A stretch of 6,007 nt of DNA from an uncultured Psychrobacillus sp. (GCA_934234185.1 CAKQHO010000160.1:1-6007); one strand, 5' to 3'; counted from the stretch's first letter, positions 1 through 5,517 are shown. Made by a program: numbers and translations. Notes: generated by a model from the letters alone, not told the origin.

Positions 1-80
1 AACCTGCCCCGTTAGTCGAATAAGAAAAAAGAGCTGCTGATCCATACTGATCTTTAACTCTTGCATCCATTTGTTTAAGT
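1..80. repeat. Degenerate ~80-bp direct repeat, left copy
   Basis: This stretch aligns over its whole length with 831-911. Shared blocks are CTGCCCC at 4-10 (834-840), AATAAGAAAAA at 19-29 (849-859), a GATCTTAA-like block near 49-58 (880-887), TGCA followed by CC near 63-69, and GTTTAAGT at 73-80 (904-911). The block order and spacing are kept almost exactly (offset 830 to 831). The copy may continue left beyond the window. The hairpin that is intact in the right copy is decayed here: the AGCTGCT arm at 32-38 has no good partner. It lies 28 bp past the stop codon of the 109-726 gene. Confidence 0.6.
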
Positions 81-108
81 ATATCCTTTCACAATATAAG
101 CTTTATCA

Positions 109-726
109 TTACTCATATTCACATAGCTCTGGAACTATAAATTCCGGAAAAGTCTTGATTATTTCTTCATATGTTGAGAAATGAGGTAGATTTGAAATAA
201 CAGCAATGCTAGTTCCATCATAGCCAATCCAAAAAATACTTGTATCAGCTTCTACTTTAGCCACTACTGCTTCTGCAACTTTCCCTTTCCAATTTCCTTT
301 CCATTCTCTTTGTTCTACACTAAATACATCTTTGTTTGTTGACCATAAAACTAAATCATTTCCACTACCAAGAGTAATATAGAAAGGGAAAAGCTCGCGA
401 AACTGCTTTTCATTCTGGATTTTAGTAACTATTACTGAGCGTTCGTATTTGTTGGTTAAGTATCTATAACTGATAGTAAATTCCTTGCAAGTATGATCAA
501 ATTCCTCTATCCAATAGGAAGGAATTTCAGTACAAAAATAAAGTGGAAATGCTTTAATATTTACCATCCACGAAGGCAGGAAATTTTCATCACATTTTGG
601 TAGATAAAAGCCGTCTATAGAGAAAACATATGGTGCAGTACCTTCAAATGCAAATGGGAAAAAACCTCCAGCATCAGGATTTGAGTCATAGTATCTCTTT
701 GGCAAATATCCAACTTCTATATCCAT
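109..726 (-). CDS. Hypothetical protein, 205 aa, soluble and aromatic-rich
   Basis: I do not recognise the family. The ATG start is supported by an AAGGGTGG Shine-Dalgarno sequence 8 bases upstream (735-742 on the plus strand), and the reading frame is intact to TAA. The 205-residue product has no signal peptide and no membrane segment. It is rich in Phe, Tyr and Trp and acidic towards its C-terminus. Visible landmarks are an N-terminal FFPFAFEGTAPYVF stretch (about residues 22-35), PSYWIEEFD (about 69-77), a central FYITLGSGNDLVLW (about 115-128), and FWIGYDGTSIAVISNLPHF (about 165-183). This pattern suggests a compact mixed alpha/beta protein, but no catalytic motif can be named. The gene stands alone between two copies of a degenerate repeat, in AT-rich accessory DNA. 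It could be an orphan immunity-type or phage-derived protein, but that is only a guess. Confidence 0.75.
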   Translation of the reverse strand: MDIEVGYLPKRYYDSNPDAGGFFPFAFEGTAPYVFSIDGFYLPKCDENFLPSWMVNIKAFPLYFCTEIPSYWIEEFDHTCKEFTISYRYLTNKYERSVIVTKIQNEKQFRELFPFYITLGSGNDLVLWSTNKDVFSVEQREWKGNWKGKVAEAVVAKVEADTSIFWIGYDGTSIAVISNLPHFSTYEEIIKTFPEFIVPELCEYE

Positions 727-830
727 CTATTAAACCACCCTTGGTAATAATTCGTATAATACATTAACCCTTTAATACTGCTTTAAATAATAATATTCTA
801 CTTAGTATATATAGTTTTCCTTCTTCAACT
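727..830. other. AT-rich upstream region of the 109-726 gene
   Basis: This region must hold the promoter of the minus-strand 205-aa gene. It is very AT-rich and contains several TATA-like words on the minus strand (for example near 746-752 and 805-812). No -35/-10 pair with standard spacing is convincing, so I do not name one. Confidence 0.35.
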
Positions 831-911
831 AAACTGCCCCTTTTGTTAAATAAGAAAAAGCTGCCTGGTTCGGCAGCTGGATCTTAAAGTAATGCACCCT
901 TTAGTTTAAGT
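831..911. repeat. Degenerate ~80-bp direct repeat, right copy
   Basis: This is the second copy of the repeat seen at 1-80, in the same orientation. It keeps CTGCCCC at 834-840, AAATAAGAAAAA at 848-859, and GTTTAAGT at 904-911. By eye the two copies are roughly 60-70% identical, so they are old or drifted. Unlike the left copy, its centre forms an intact terminator-like hairpin (859-878). It sits between the two minus-strand genes of the accessory region, just beyond the 3' end of the 949-1323 gene. Confidence 0.6.
850..878 (-). terminator. Rho-independent terminator for the 949-1323 gene
   Basis: On the minus strand AGCTGCC (878-872) pairs with GGCAGCT (865-859) around a 6-base loop. The stem is followed by TTTTTCTTATTT. 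This GC-rich 7-bp stem with a T-rich tail is a typical intrinsic terminator. It lies about 70 bases past the stop codon of the minus-strand membrane-protein gene and before the start of the 109-726 gene, so it should separate the two genes. It is embedded in the right repeat copy. Confidence 0.75.
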
Positions 912-948
912 GTAATTGTTCACAAACTTATTAATTAAATAGGTATAT

Positions 949-1323
949 CTATTTTTTTTCAATCGCCATACGCAAGTTCGAGATAACTCCAATAAGCAAT
1001 ACTAACGAACAAACCATTTTTTCAAAAGGTGTTCCAAACAATTGTTGTATAAATCCAAAAGACCAAAGTACAACAAAAAACCAACATATAACGGTTATTC
1101 CTCTTTGATATTTATATAGTTTAATTCTACCAACAATCAACGTAAAAACTAATCCAATAATAGAAACAACGATATTTATAACAGTTATTGGTAGCTGTTC
1201 AGCGAATGATTCAGACCTTCCTCCATTAACCCACGTGAATGGAATACTTTTGCTTAGAATAAGAAGGTGAATTAAGATAGTCAATGAGTAAAAAAAAATT
1301 CCCATTAATACTGCAGTTTTCAT
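949..1323 (-). CDS. Small four-helix membrane protein of unknown function
   Basis: The product is about 124 residues if it starts at the ATG at 1321-1323, giving MKTAVLMGIFF, which looks like a normal beginning for such a protein. Four hydrophobic segments are visible: about residues 5-25, 45-68, 76-97 and 101-120. A hydrophilic loop with WVNGGRSESF lies between the first two, and short basic stretches (GRIKLYKYQR and the terminal IEKK) mark the likely cytoplasmic sides. The layout, including the GGR motif after helix 1, resembles a widespread family of small uncharacterised membrane proteins in Firmicutes. I make that link from memory, and it carries no known function. The start is uncertain: the frame is open up to a GTG at 1357-1359. 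That GTG lies inside the only strong Shine-Dalgarno sequence (1356-1362), which is placed for a start near 1350, where the in-frame codon is ATT. The terminator at 850-878 follows the gene. Confidence 0.75.
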   Translation of the reverse strand: MKTAVLMGIFFYSLTILIHLLILSKSIPFTWVNGGRSESFAEQLPITVINIVVSIIGLVFTLIVGRIKLYKYQRGITVICWFFVVLWSFGFIQQLFGTPFEKMVCSLVLLIGVISNLRMAIEKK

Positions 1324-1355
1324 ACTAATTTTCCTAAGTTTTTGTAAAATAAATA

Positions 1356-1362
1356 TCACCTC
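1356..1362 (-). promoter_or_regulatory. Strong Shine-Dalgarno without a standard start codon at the usual distance
   Basis: GAGGTGA on the minus strand (1362-1356) is the best ribosome-binding site for the membrane-protein gene. The in-frame codon 5 bases after it is ATT (1350-1348), and the first ATG (1323-1321) is 32 bases further. A 9-codon frame, METERNMR-stop (1382-1356, minus), ends within this same site. Either ATT is used, or the ATG is used with the weaker AGGA at 1332-1335, or the start has been altered by mutation. Confidence 0.4.
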
Positions 1363-1841
1363 ATATTTCTTTCTGTTTCCATTTTTTAATCCCGTGGGAC
1401 CATTTCTTTATCTCTTACCATCGGACAGGTAACTGAAAGTAAGATTTCGAAAAGTTAGCGAAAATCACTATTATTCTTTAACAGAAAAAAACATAGGTCA
1501 GGAATTCTTGTTGAGCTAACATTGGTAACCGCTCTTATTTTGCGTTCAAATATTTCTTGCAGAATAGTTCCTGTCGAAGAAGATGTAGTAAGTGTATCAA
1601 TTAAATACTTTCATAGTCGGTGTTTTAATGAATATGAGGGAAAGATGGAAAATATTCTTAGATGCCATGCAATAGAGATGGAGGTATAGCAACCATAGAG
1701 GAGTTTAACCCTATTGTTGAGGAAGAAAGGGGTCTCGTGTTGTTGGAGAATAAGAAAATCGTATTATTAGGATTCCAAACCTACAGCTTTCTCTAAGGAG
1801 AGGATTTATGACCTGGTGAGGATAGTTTTATAACATAAAGA
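1360..1841. other. Gene-poor decayed region
   Basis: No intact gene of convincing length is present on either strand. The left part (1363-1458) is the region upstream of the minus-strand membrane-protein gene and shows only short broken frames. The rest holds plus-strand coding remnants (see 1459-1796). At 1795-1819 a good AAGGAGAGG ribosome-binding site is followed by ATG ACC TGG TGA, a three-codon frame that looks like the beginning of a lost gene. Confidence 0.5.
1459..1796 (+). pseudogene. Frameshifted remnant of a small gene (weak YolD-like resemblance)
   Basis: Two consecutive open stretches lie in different frames. The first (1459-1689) reads through VEEDVVSVSIKYFHSR and then FNEYEGKMENI before TAG. 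It has no ATG near its beginning, and a TTG at 1522 is the only plausible start. The second overlaps it one base behind (1662-1796, 44 codons) and reads GGIATIEEFNPIVEEE, then LVLLENKKIVLL, ending in TAA. Together they look like one protein of roughly 80-110 residues broken by an indel around 1660-1690. The succession of IKYF, EYEGK.. I, EFNPI and L..NKKI loosely resembles the beta-rich C-terminal half of YolD-like proteins, small partners of Y-family polymerases. That match is by eye and weak. The stretch could also be an unrelated decayed gene. Confidence 0.35.
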
Positions 1842-1868
1842 AAGAAGTTAACATAGTGTTAACTTCTT
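1842..1868 (-). terminator. Hairpin terminator downstream of tRNA-Ser
   Basis: AAGAAGTTAAC (1842-1852) and GTTAACTTCTT (1858-1868) form a perfect 11-bp stem with a 5-base loop. On the minus strand the stem runs into TCTTTCTTTATG, a T-rich tail, while the plus-strand side is followed by AATATTCTG. The hairpin therefore fits termination of the minus-strand tRNA-Ser transcript, about 90 bases past its CCA end. It could also stop weak plus-strand transcription from the remnant region. Confidence 0.65.
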
Positions 1869-1956
1869 AATATTCTGACATAGTATTTTAAAGAGAAATC
1901 CGTTACTTAATGTAACAGATCAATCTCACATTTATGCGTGTGTGTTATATTAAAAA

Positions 1957-2049
1957 TGGAGGAGGAAGAGGGATTCGAACCCCCGCGCGGTATGACCCGC
2001 CTGTCGGTTTTCAAGACCGATCCCTTCAGCCAGACTTGGGTATTCCTCC
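1957..2049 (-). tRNA. tRNA-Ser (anticodon UGA), CCA encoded
   Basis: The minus strand folds as a class II tRNA of 93 bases including CCA. The acceptor stem GGAGGAA (2049-2043) pairs with TTCCTCC (1967-1961). The anticodon stem is TCGGT/ACCGA with loop CTTGAAA, giving anticodon TGA, which reads UCA and related serine codons. The long variable arm pairs GCGG with CCGC, and the T arm GGGGG/CCCTC carries the loop TTCGAAT. The long variable arm and UGA anticodon identify it as serine. The base between the acceptor stem and the CCA (discriminator, 1960) is U, whereas G is the common base in bacterial serine tRNAs. Its own promoter lies just upstream and it points away from scr. In B. subtilis a tRNA-Ser gene (trnSL-Ser1) also occurs in this chromosomal neighbourhood. 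Confidence 0.97.
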
Positions 2050-2063
2050 GAAGTACAAGAACT

Positions 2064-2092
2064 AATTTAACATGGATAAAAATTAAAGTCAA
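2064..2092 (-). promoter_or_regulatory. Sigma-A promoter of tRNA-Ser
   Basis: On the minus strand, -35 TTGACT (2092-2087) is separated by exactly 17 bases from -10 TAAATT (2069-2064). The -10 is preceded by TGT, an extended -10 feature. Transcription would begin about 7 bases further, near 2057, a few bases before the mature tRNA 5' end at 2049. Confidence 0.8.
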
Positions 2093-2163
2093 CAATTTCG
2101 AAATAGTTTTAATGTGAAAGTATTTCCATTATTAGTATCTATAAATATATGAAGAACTATCCA

Positions 2164-2192
2164 TTGCTTTTTTACTGGAAAATAAGTATACT
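2164..2192 (+). promoter_or_regulatory. Sigma-A promoter of the SRP RNA gene
   Basis: TTGCTT (2164-2169) and TATACT (2187-2192) are separated by exactly 17 bases. The predicted start point, about 7 bases after the -10, falls at 2199, which coincides with the 5' end of the RNA inferred from base pairing of its termini. The AT-rich stretch before the -35 could help a strong, constitutive promoter. It diverges from the tRNA-Ser promoter, with about 70 bp between the two -35 elements. Confidence 0.8.
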
Positions 2193-2198
2193 AGTTAT

Positions 2199-2470
2199 TG
2201 CCGTGCTAGGTGGGAAGGTAGCGGTGTCTTGTAACTCGCAATCCGCTCTAGCGAGACTGAACTCCTTCTCTGAGGTTGAATACATGTAGGGTCTGGTCCT
2301 TGCACGTGATGTTGACGTTTGGGTCCTGCGCAATGGGTGCCCATGAACCATGTCAGGTCCGGAAGGAAGCAGCATTAAGTGGTGCTTTCTCATGTGCCGC
2401 GGGGTAGCCTAGACCGAGTTAACGACAAGGTTGCCGCTTATGTGTTTCAAACGAAGGAAGGTGCACGGCA
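2199..2470 (+). ncRNA. scr: Signal recognition particle RNA (Bacillus-type scRNA)
   Basis: This is the RNA scaffold of the signal recognition particle. It binds Ffh (and HBsu at the Alu domain in B. subtilis) and targets nascent membrane and secreted proteins to FtsY and Sec. The ends TGCCGTGC (2199-2206) and GCACGGCA (2463-2470) pair, giving about 272 bases, close to the 271 of B. subtilis scRNA. The conserved SRP core is clear: GTCAGGTCC (2352-2360), the GGAA tetraloop (2361-2364) and GGAAGCAGCA (2365-2374), which together form the Ffh-binding helix 8. The 5' part (about 2199-2265), with GTGCTAGG and GGTAGCGG, corresponds to the Alu domain found in long Gram-positive SRP RNAs. Adjacency to dnaX is as in B. 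subtilis. It has its own promoter and terminator. The exact ends are inferred from pairing and may differ by a few bases. Confidence 0.96.
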
Positions 2471-2485
2471 TTACATAACTTATTC

Positions 2486-2520
2486 ACTCATTTGTCAGTT
2501 GGCAAATGAGTTTTTTTATT
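2486..2520 (+). terminator. Rho-independent terminator of the SRP RNA gene
   Basis: ACTCATTTGTC (2486-2496) pairs with GGCAAATGAGT (2501-2511) as an 11-bp stem (one T-G wobble) around the 4-base loop AGTT. It is followed by seven T residues (2511-2517) and further T-rich sequence. It begins 16 bases after the mature RNA end, so a short 3' trailer would be processed off. Confidence 0.9.
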
Positions 2521-2560
2521 TCTTCAAACAATGTATGATAACAAAGTTACATAATCTTTA

Positions 2561-2569
2561 TGGTATAAT
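2561..2569 (+). promoter_or_regulatory. Extended -10 promoter for the dnaX operon
   Basis: A perfect TATAAT (2564-2569) is preceded by TGG, an extended -10 element. The expected -35 position (about 2541-2546, ACAAAG) matches consensus poorly. The predicted start is near 2576, giving a leader of about 33 bases before the TTG start of dnaX. It lies after the scr terminator, so dnaX need not depend on read-through from scr. Confidence 0.7.
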
Positions 2570-2594
2570 GAAGATATATTTTAAACTAAGATGT

Positions 2595-2602
2595 AGGAGG
2601 GG
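2595..2602 (+). promoter_or_regulatory. Ribosome-binding site that fixes the TTG start of dnaX
   Basis: AGGAGGGG (2595-2602) is a near-perfect Shine-Dalgarno sequence with 6 bases before TTG (2609-2611). No ATG or GTG lies nearby in frame, and the protein beginning at this TTG, MSYQAFYR, matches the start of known DnaX proteins. Confidence 0.85.
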
Positions 2603-2608
2603 AATTGG

Positions 2609-4348
2609 TTGTCGTATCAAGCTTTCTATCGTGCATATAGACCTCAGTCATTTGCTGAAATGTCCGGCCAAACTCATATAAAGCAAACCCTTCAAAATGC
2701 CCTCCTTTACAATAAAACCACTCATGCGTATCTATTCTCAGGACCTAGAGGTACAGGTAAAACGAGTACAGCAAAAATATTTGCCAAGGCGTTAAATTGC
2801 GAAAATGGGCCAGCTAAAGAACCATGTAACAGCTGTGCTACCTGTATTAGTATAACGGAGGGATCTAATACAGATGTGATCGAGTTTGATGCTGCATCTA
2901 ACTCACGAGTGGAGGAAATGCGAGATATTATTGAAAAGGTACGTTTTGCTCCTTCCAACGCAAGGTATAAGGTCTACATCATAGATGAGGTGCATATGCT
3001 CTCCACGAGTGCTTTTAATGCTTTATTAAAGACACTTGAAGAACCACCCGCTCATGCAGTGTTTATACTAGCAACAACCGAACCACATAAGATTCCTTTA
3101 ACTATTATTTCCCGCTGTCAACGTTTTGATTTTAAACGAATAACTTCCGTAGATATCGTGGATAGAATGGTAGAGGTTTTGACTGATGCTGGTATTGAAT
3201 ATGATGAAACTGTTTTAAAAATTATCGCCCAAGCTGCTGCTGGGGGAATGCGTGATGCGCTTAGTATGCTAGATCAGGTAGTTTCCTTCAGCGGGGAGAA
3301 AATGACCATAGAAGATGCTTTACTTGTTACTGGTTCTATTGGTCAGGATGTATTTTATCAGCTAGCTGATGCTTTAATAGAAAAAGATGTAGCAAAAGCT
3401 TTGAGTAGCATTGAGAAGCTAGTAGAGGATGGGAAGGATCCTGTCCGGTTAACAGAGGATTTTATAACATTTTATAGAGATTTACTTGTCCTCCAGGTTG
3501 CTCCAGATCAAACAGAGCTTTTGGAAATCGCTGCAAAGGATGAATCGTTTCGTGCATTAGCAAATAAGTTTCCAGTAGATACTTTATATAAAAGTATATC
3601 TATTTTATCAAACACCCAGCAGGAAATGCGTTTTTCTAACCATGCTAAAGTGTATTTAGAAACGGCCATTATCCGTCTATCACAGGTGCCTGCGGGAAAT
3701 GTAGGTAGTTCAGAAATAGAAACGAAAATTTCTATGCTTGAAAATCAAATTCAACAGTTGCAACAGCAGATTGCCCAAGGGATAGTAGTACAAGGAAATC
3801 AAGCTGAACAAACGGAAGCTCCAAAGAGACAAAGAGCAAAAACCTCTTCAGGTGTAAAAGTTTCAAGTGGACGTATTCAAGAAATTTTAAAAACGGCTAC
3901 CAAGAAGGATATCCAAGCCATAAAGGCACAATGGGCAACCATTTTACAGCAGCTACAAAAATCGCATGCTGCATTATTAAATGACGCTGAGCCAGTAGCA
4001 GCATCTTCCAGTGCATTTGTGTTAAAATTTAAGTACGATATCCATTGTCAAATGGCTATGGAAAATAAAACATTCTCTACCTCGTTCCCTCAATTAATAG
4101 CTAGCCTTACTGGTCAAATGTATGAAGTAGTATATGTGCCAGAGGAAAGTTGGCTAAAGATAAGGGAAGATTTCATTCGCCAGAATGGATTAAAAGCAGG
4201 GAATAGTAATGAAGCTGCTGATAGCAATGATACACAGCATGAAGCACTAGAGCTTCTGCAAGGACCGGAAGAGATTTCGGAGGATCCATTAATAGTAGAG
4301 GCAGAAAAGTTGTTTGGAAAAGAATTTGTAGAAGTACATGATGACTAA
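2609..4348 (+). CDS. dnaX: DNA polymerase III subunit gamma/tau (clamp loader)
   Basis: This is the AAA+ motor of the clamp loader, which opens the beta sliding clamp and places it on primed DNA while linking polymerase and helicase at the fork. The 579-residue product is close in length to B. subtilis DnaX (563). It shows Walker A GPRGTGKT (about 45-52), four zinc-binding cysteines (about 64, 73, 76, 79), Walker B IIDEVHML (about 124-131), sensor 1 ATTEPHK (about 155-161), the SRC motif with the arginine finger (about 168-170) and sensor 2 GGMRDALS (about 212-219). A collar domain follows (about 225-360). Next come a Gln-rich coiled stretch (about 368-390) and a tau-type C-terminal domain with HAALLNDAEPVA and FVLKFKY motifs, ending in an acidic tail. 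I see no A-rich slippery site with a stimulatory hairpin, so only full-length tau is expected, as in Bacillus. It starts at TTG and is the first gene of the operon. Confidence 0.98.
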   Translation: MSYQAFYRAYRPQSFAEMSGQTHIKQTLQNALLYNKTTHAYLFSGPRGTGKTSTAKIFAKALNCENGPAKEPCNSCATCISITEGSNTDVIEFDAASNSRVEEMRDIIEKVRFAPSNARYKVYIIDEVHMLSTSAFNALLKTLEEPPAHAVFILATTEPHKIPLTIISRCQRFDFKRITSVDIVDRMVEVLTDAGIEYDETVLKIIAQAAAGGMRDALSMLDQVVSFSGEKMTIEDALLVTGSIGQDVFYQLADALIEKDVAKALSSIEKLVEDGKDPVRLTEDFITFYRDLLVLQVAPDQTELLEIAAKDESFRALANKFPVDTLYKSISILSNTQQEMRFSNHAKVYLETAIIRLSQVPAGNVGSSEIETKISMLENQIQQLQQQIAQGIVVQGNQAEQTEAPKRQRAKTSSGVKVSSGRIQEILKTATKKDIQAIKAQWATILQQLQKSHAALLNDAEPVAASSSAFVLKFKYDIHCQMAMENKTFSTSFPQLIASLTGQMYEVVYVPEESWLKIREDFIRQNGLKAGNSNEAADSNDTQHEALELLQGPEEISEDPLIVEAEKLFGKEFVEVHDD

Positions 4349-4362
4349 GGAGGAAAATTATT

Positions 4363-4683
4363 ATGCGTGGAATGGGAAATATGCAAGGTATGATGAAACA
4401 AATGCAAAAAATGCAAAAGAAAATGGCTGAGGCACAAGAAGAGCTAGGAAATCAACGTTTTGAAGGTGTAGCAGGTGGGGGAATGGTAAAAGTAACTGTT
4501 TCTGGGCACAAGGAAGTTTTAGAGGTGGCATTAGACCCTGCAGTTGTAGATCCTGAAGATGTGGAAATGCTTCAAGATTTGATTGTTATTGCTACAAACG
4601 AAGCGATTAAAAAAGCGGAAGAAACTACGAACGACACGATGGGACAATTCACGAAGGGATTGAACCTTCCTGGAATGTTCTAG
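4363..4683 (+). CDS. yaaK: YbaB/EbfC family nucleoid-associated protein
   Basis: This is a small dimeric DNA-binding protein that coats the nucleoid. Family members (E. coli YbaB, Borrelia EbfC) bind DNA through two protruding helices. The 106-residue product has the usual family length and begins with a methionine-rich amphipathic helix (MQGMMKQMQKMQKKMAEAQ, about residues 7-25). Then come the conserved core EGVAGGGMVKVTVSGHKEVLEVALDP split over about 34-59, the VVDPEDVEMLQDL segment and the C-terminal helix with NEAIKKAEE. It starts 14 bases after the dnaX stop, and its TAAGGAGG ribosome-binding site overlaps that stop, so translation may be coupled. The dnaX - yaaK - recR order is highly conserved in bacteria and suggests a link with replication or recombinational repair. 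The exact job of YaaK in Bacillus is not settled. Confidence 0.96.
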   Translation: MRGMGNMQGMMKQMQKMQKKMAEAQEELGNQRFEGVAGGGMVKVTVSGHKEVLEVALDPAVVDPEDVEMLQDLIVIATNEAIKKAEETTNDTMGQFTKGLNLPGMF

Positions 4684-4695
4684 GAGGAATTAATC

Positions 4696-5292
4696 ATGCA
4701 TTATCCTGAACCAATATCGAAACTAATAGATAGTTTTATGAAGTTGCCAGGGATTGGGCCGAAAACAGCGGCCCGTCTGGCATTTTTTGTCTTAACAATG
4801 AAAGAAGATACAGTATTAGACTTTGCAAAGGCATTAGTAGATGCAAAAAGAAACTTAAGCTATTGTTCAGTATGTGGACATATAACGGACATTGATCCGT
4901 GTAATATTTGTCGTGATCATTCAAGAGACAAATCAATGATATGTGTAGTCCAAGATACAAAGGACGTAATTGCGATGGAGAAGATGAGAGACTACAACGG
5001 TCTTTATCATGTTTTACACGGTGCTATTTCTCCAATGGATGGGATTGGCCCAGAGGATATTAACGTACCTTCTCTGTTGAAAAGATTACAGGATGCACAA
5101 GTAGAAGAGCTTATTTTAGCAACGAATCCTAATATTGAAGGGGAAGCTACTGCTATGTATATTTCACGTCTCGTGAAGCCGTCGGGTATTAAAACTACAA
5201 GAATTGCTCACGGATTACCTGTGGGTGGAGATTTAGAGTATGCCGACGAAGTAACTTTATCTAAAGCATTAGAAGGAAGACGTGAGTTATAA
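4696..5292 (+). CDS. recR: Recombination mediator protein RecR
   Basis: RecR acts with RecO (and RecF) to load RecA onto SSB-coated single-stranded DNA at gaps, in RecFOR-type repair. The product has 198 residues, the same length as B. subtilis RecR, and all expected domains. These are a helix-hairpin-helix with LPGIGPKTAARLAF (about 17-30), a four-cysteine zinc finger CSVC and CNIC (about 57-60 and 69-72), and a Toprim domain (about 80-175). The Toprim domain includes VVQDTKDVIAMEK, the NPNIEGEATAMY segment with its acidic residue, and a C-terminal GLPVGGDLEYADEVTL motif that closes the ring-forming fold. The ATG is preceded by TAGGAGGA at the yaaK stop, 12 bases downstream of it. It clearly belongs to the same transcription unit as dnaX and yaaK. 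No residue is missing that would suggest inactivity. Confidence 0.98.
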   Translation: MHYPEPISKLIDSFMKLPGIGPKTAARLAFFVLTMKEDTVLDFAKALVDAKRNLSYCSVCGHITDIDPCNICRDHSRDKSMICVVQDTKDVIAMEKMRDYNGLYHVLHGAISPMDGIGPEDINVPSLLKRLQDAQVEELILATNPNIEGEATAMYISRLVKPSGIKTTRIAHGLPVGGDLEYADEVTLSKALEGRREL

Positions 5293-5304
5293 GGGGTAGT
5301 TGAA

Positions 5305-5517
5305 ATGTTTTTTCGTAGAGGAAAACTAAAAAAAGAATTTGATGAGCAGTTTGTAGATTTAATGAAAGCAACAAAGGAAGACTGGCAGCAGGCAATGACG
5401 ATAGAAGGGCATTTAAATGATTACGATTTAGACGCTATTGCCAAAAGAAAAGCTGCAGAGAGTATTCATTTCTATTTATATAAAGAAGCGAAGATTAGAA
5501 AGGTCATAATTAAATAG
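5305..5517 (+). CDS. yaaL: YaaL family protein (DUF2508)
   Basis: This is a small highly charged protein of 70 residues, close to the 74 of B. subtilis YaaL, and found at the same place between recR and bofA. It begins MFFRRGKLKKEFDEQF, the basic-then-acidic opening typical of the family. It continues as mostly helical sequence with no membrane segment, ending in the FYLYKEAKIRK stretch that resembles the FYLREARQR region of YaaL. The start ATG has an AAGGGG ribosome-binding site (5291-5296) overlapping the recR stop codon. Its function is unknown. Position alone suggests co-expression with recR, while conservation among spore formers next to bofA hints at, but does not show, a sporulation or rRNA-region link. 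Confidence 0.92.
   Translation: MFFRRGKLKKEFDEQFVDLMKATKEDWQQAMTIEGHLNDYDLDAIAKRKAAESIHFYLYKEAKIRKVIIK

Noticed and set aside
1717..1738. Possible attachment-site repeat of the tRNA-Ser 3' end
   Set aside because: The GAGGAAGAAAGGGG similarity to the tRNA end is short, imperfect and lies inside coding remnant; it does not exceed chance in purine-rich DNA.
1907..2095. 62-codon frame on the minus strand
   Set aside because: It covers the tRNA-Ser gene and its promoter; the sequence is fully explained by the tRNA.
2172..2393. 73-codon minus-strand frame across the SRP RNA
   Set aside because: It lies antisense to a structured RNA, has no ribosome-binding site of note and has a composition expected from the RNA gene.
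2379..2681. 100-codon plus-strand frame from inside scr into dnaX
   Set aside because: It begins within the SRP RNA, crosses its terminator and the dnaX promoter, and overlaps dnaX in another frame.
2722..2958. 78-codon minus-strand frame inside dnaX
   Set aside because: It is a mirror frame of the conserved AAA+ region with no start signal.
3700..3900. Programmed frameshift in dnaX producing a short gamma form
   Set aside because: Only runs of five A residues are present in this part, with no A-rich heptamer followed by a stable hairpin; Bacillus DnaX is known as full-length tau.
4736..4960. 74-codon minus-strand frame inside recR
   Set aside because: It is antisense to the conserved RecR domains and has no ribosome-binding site or known product.
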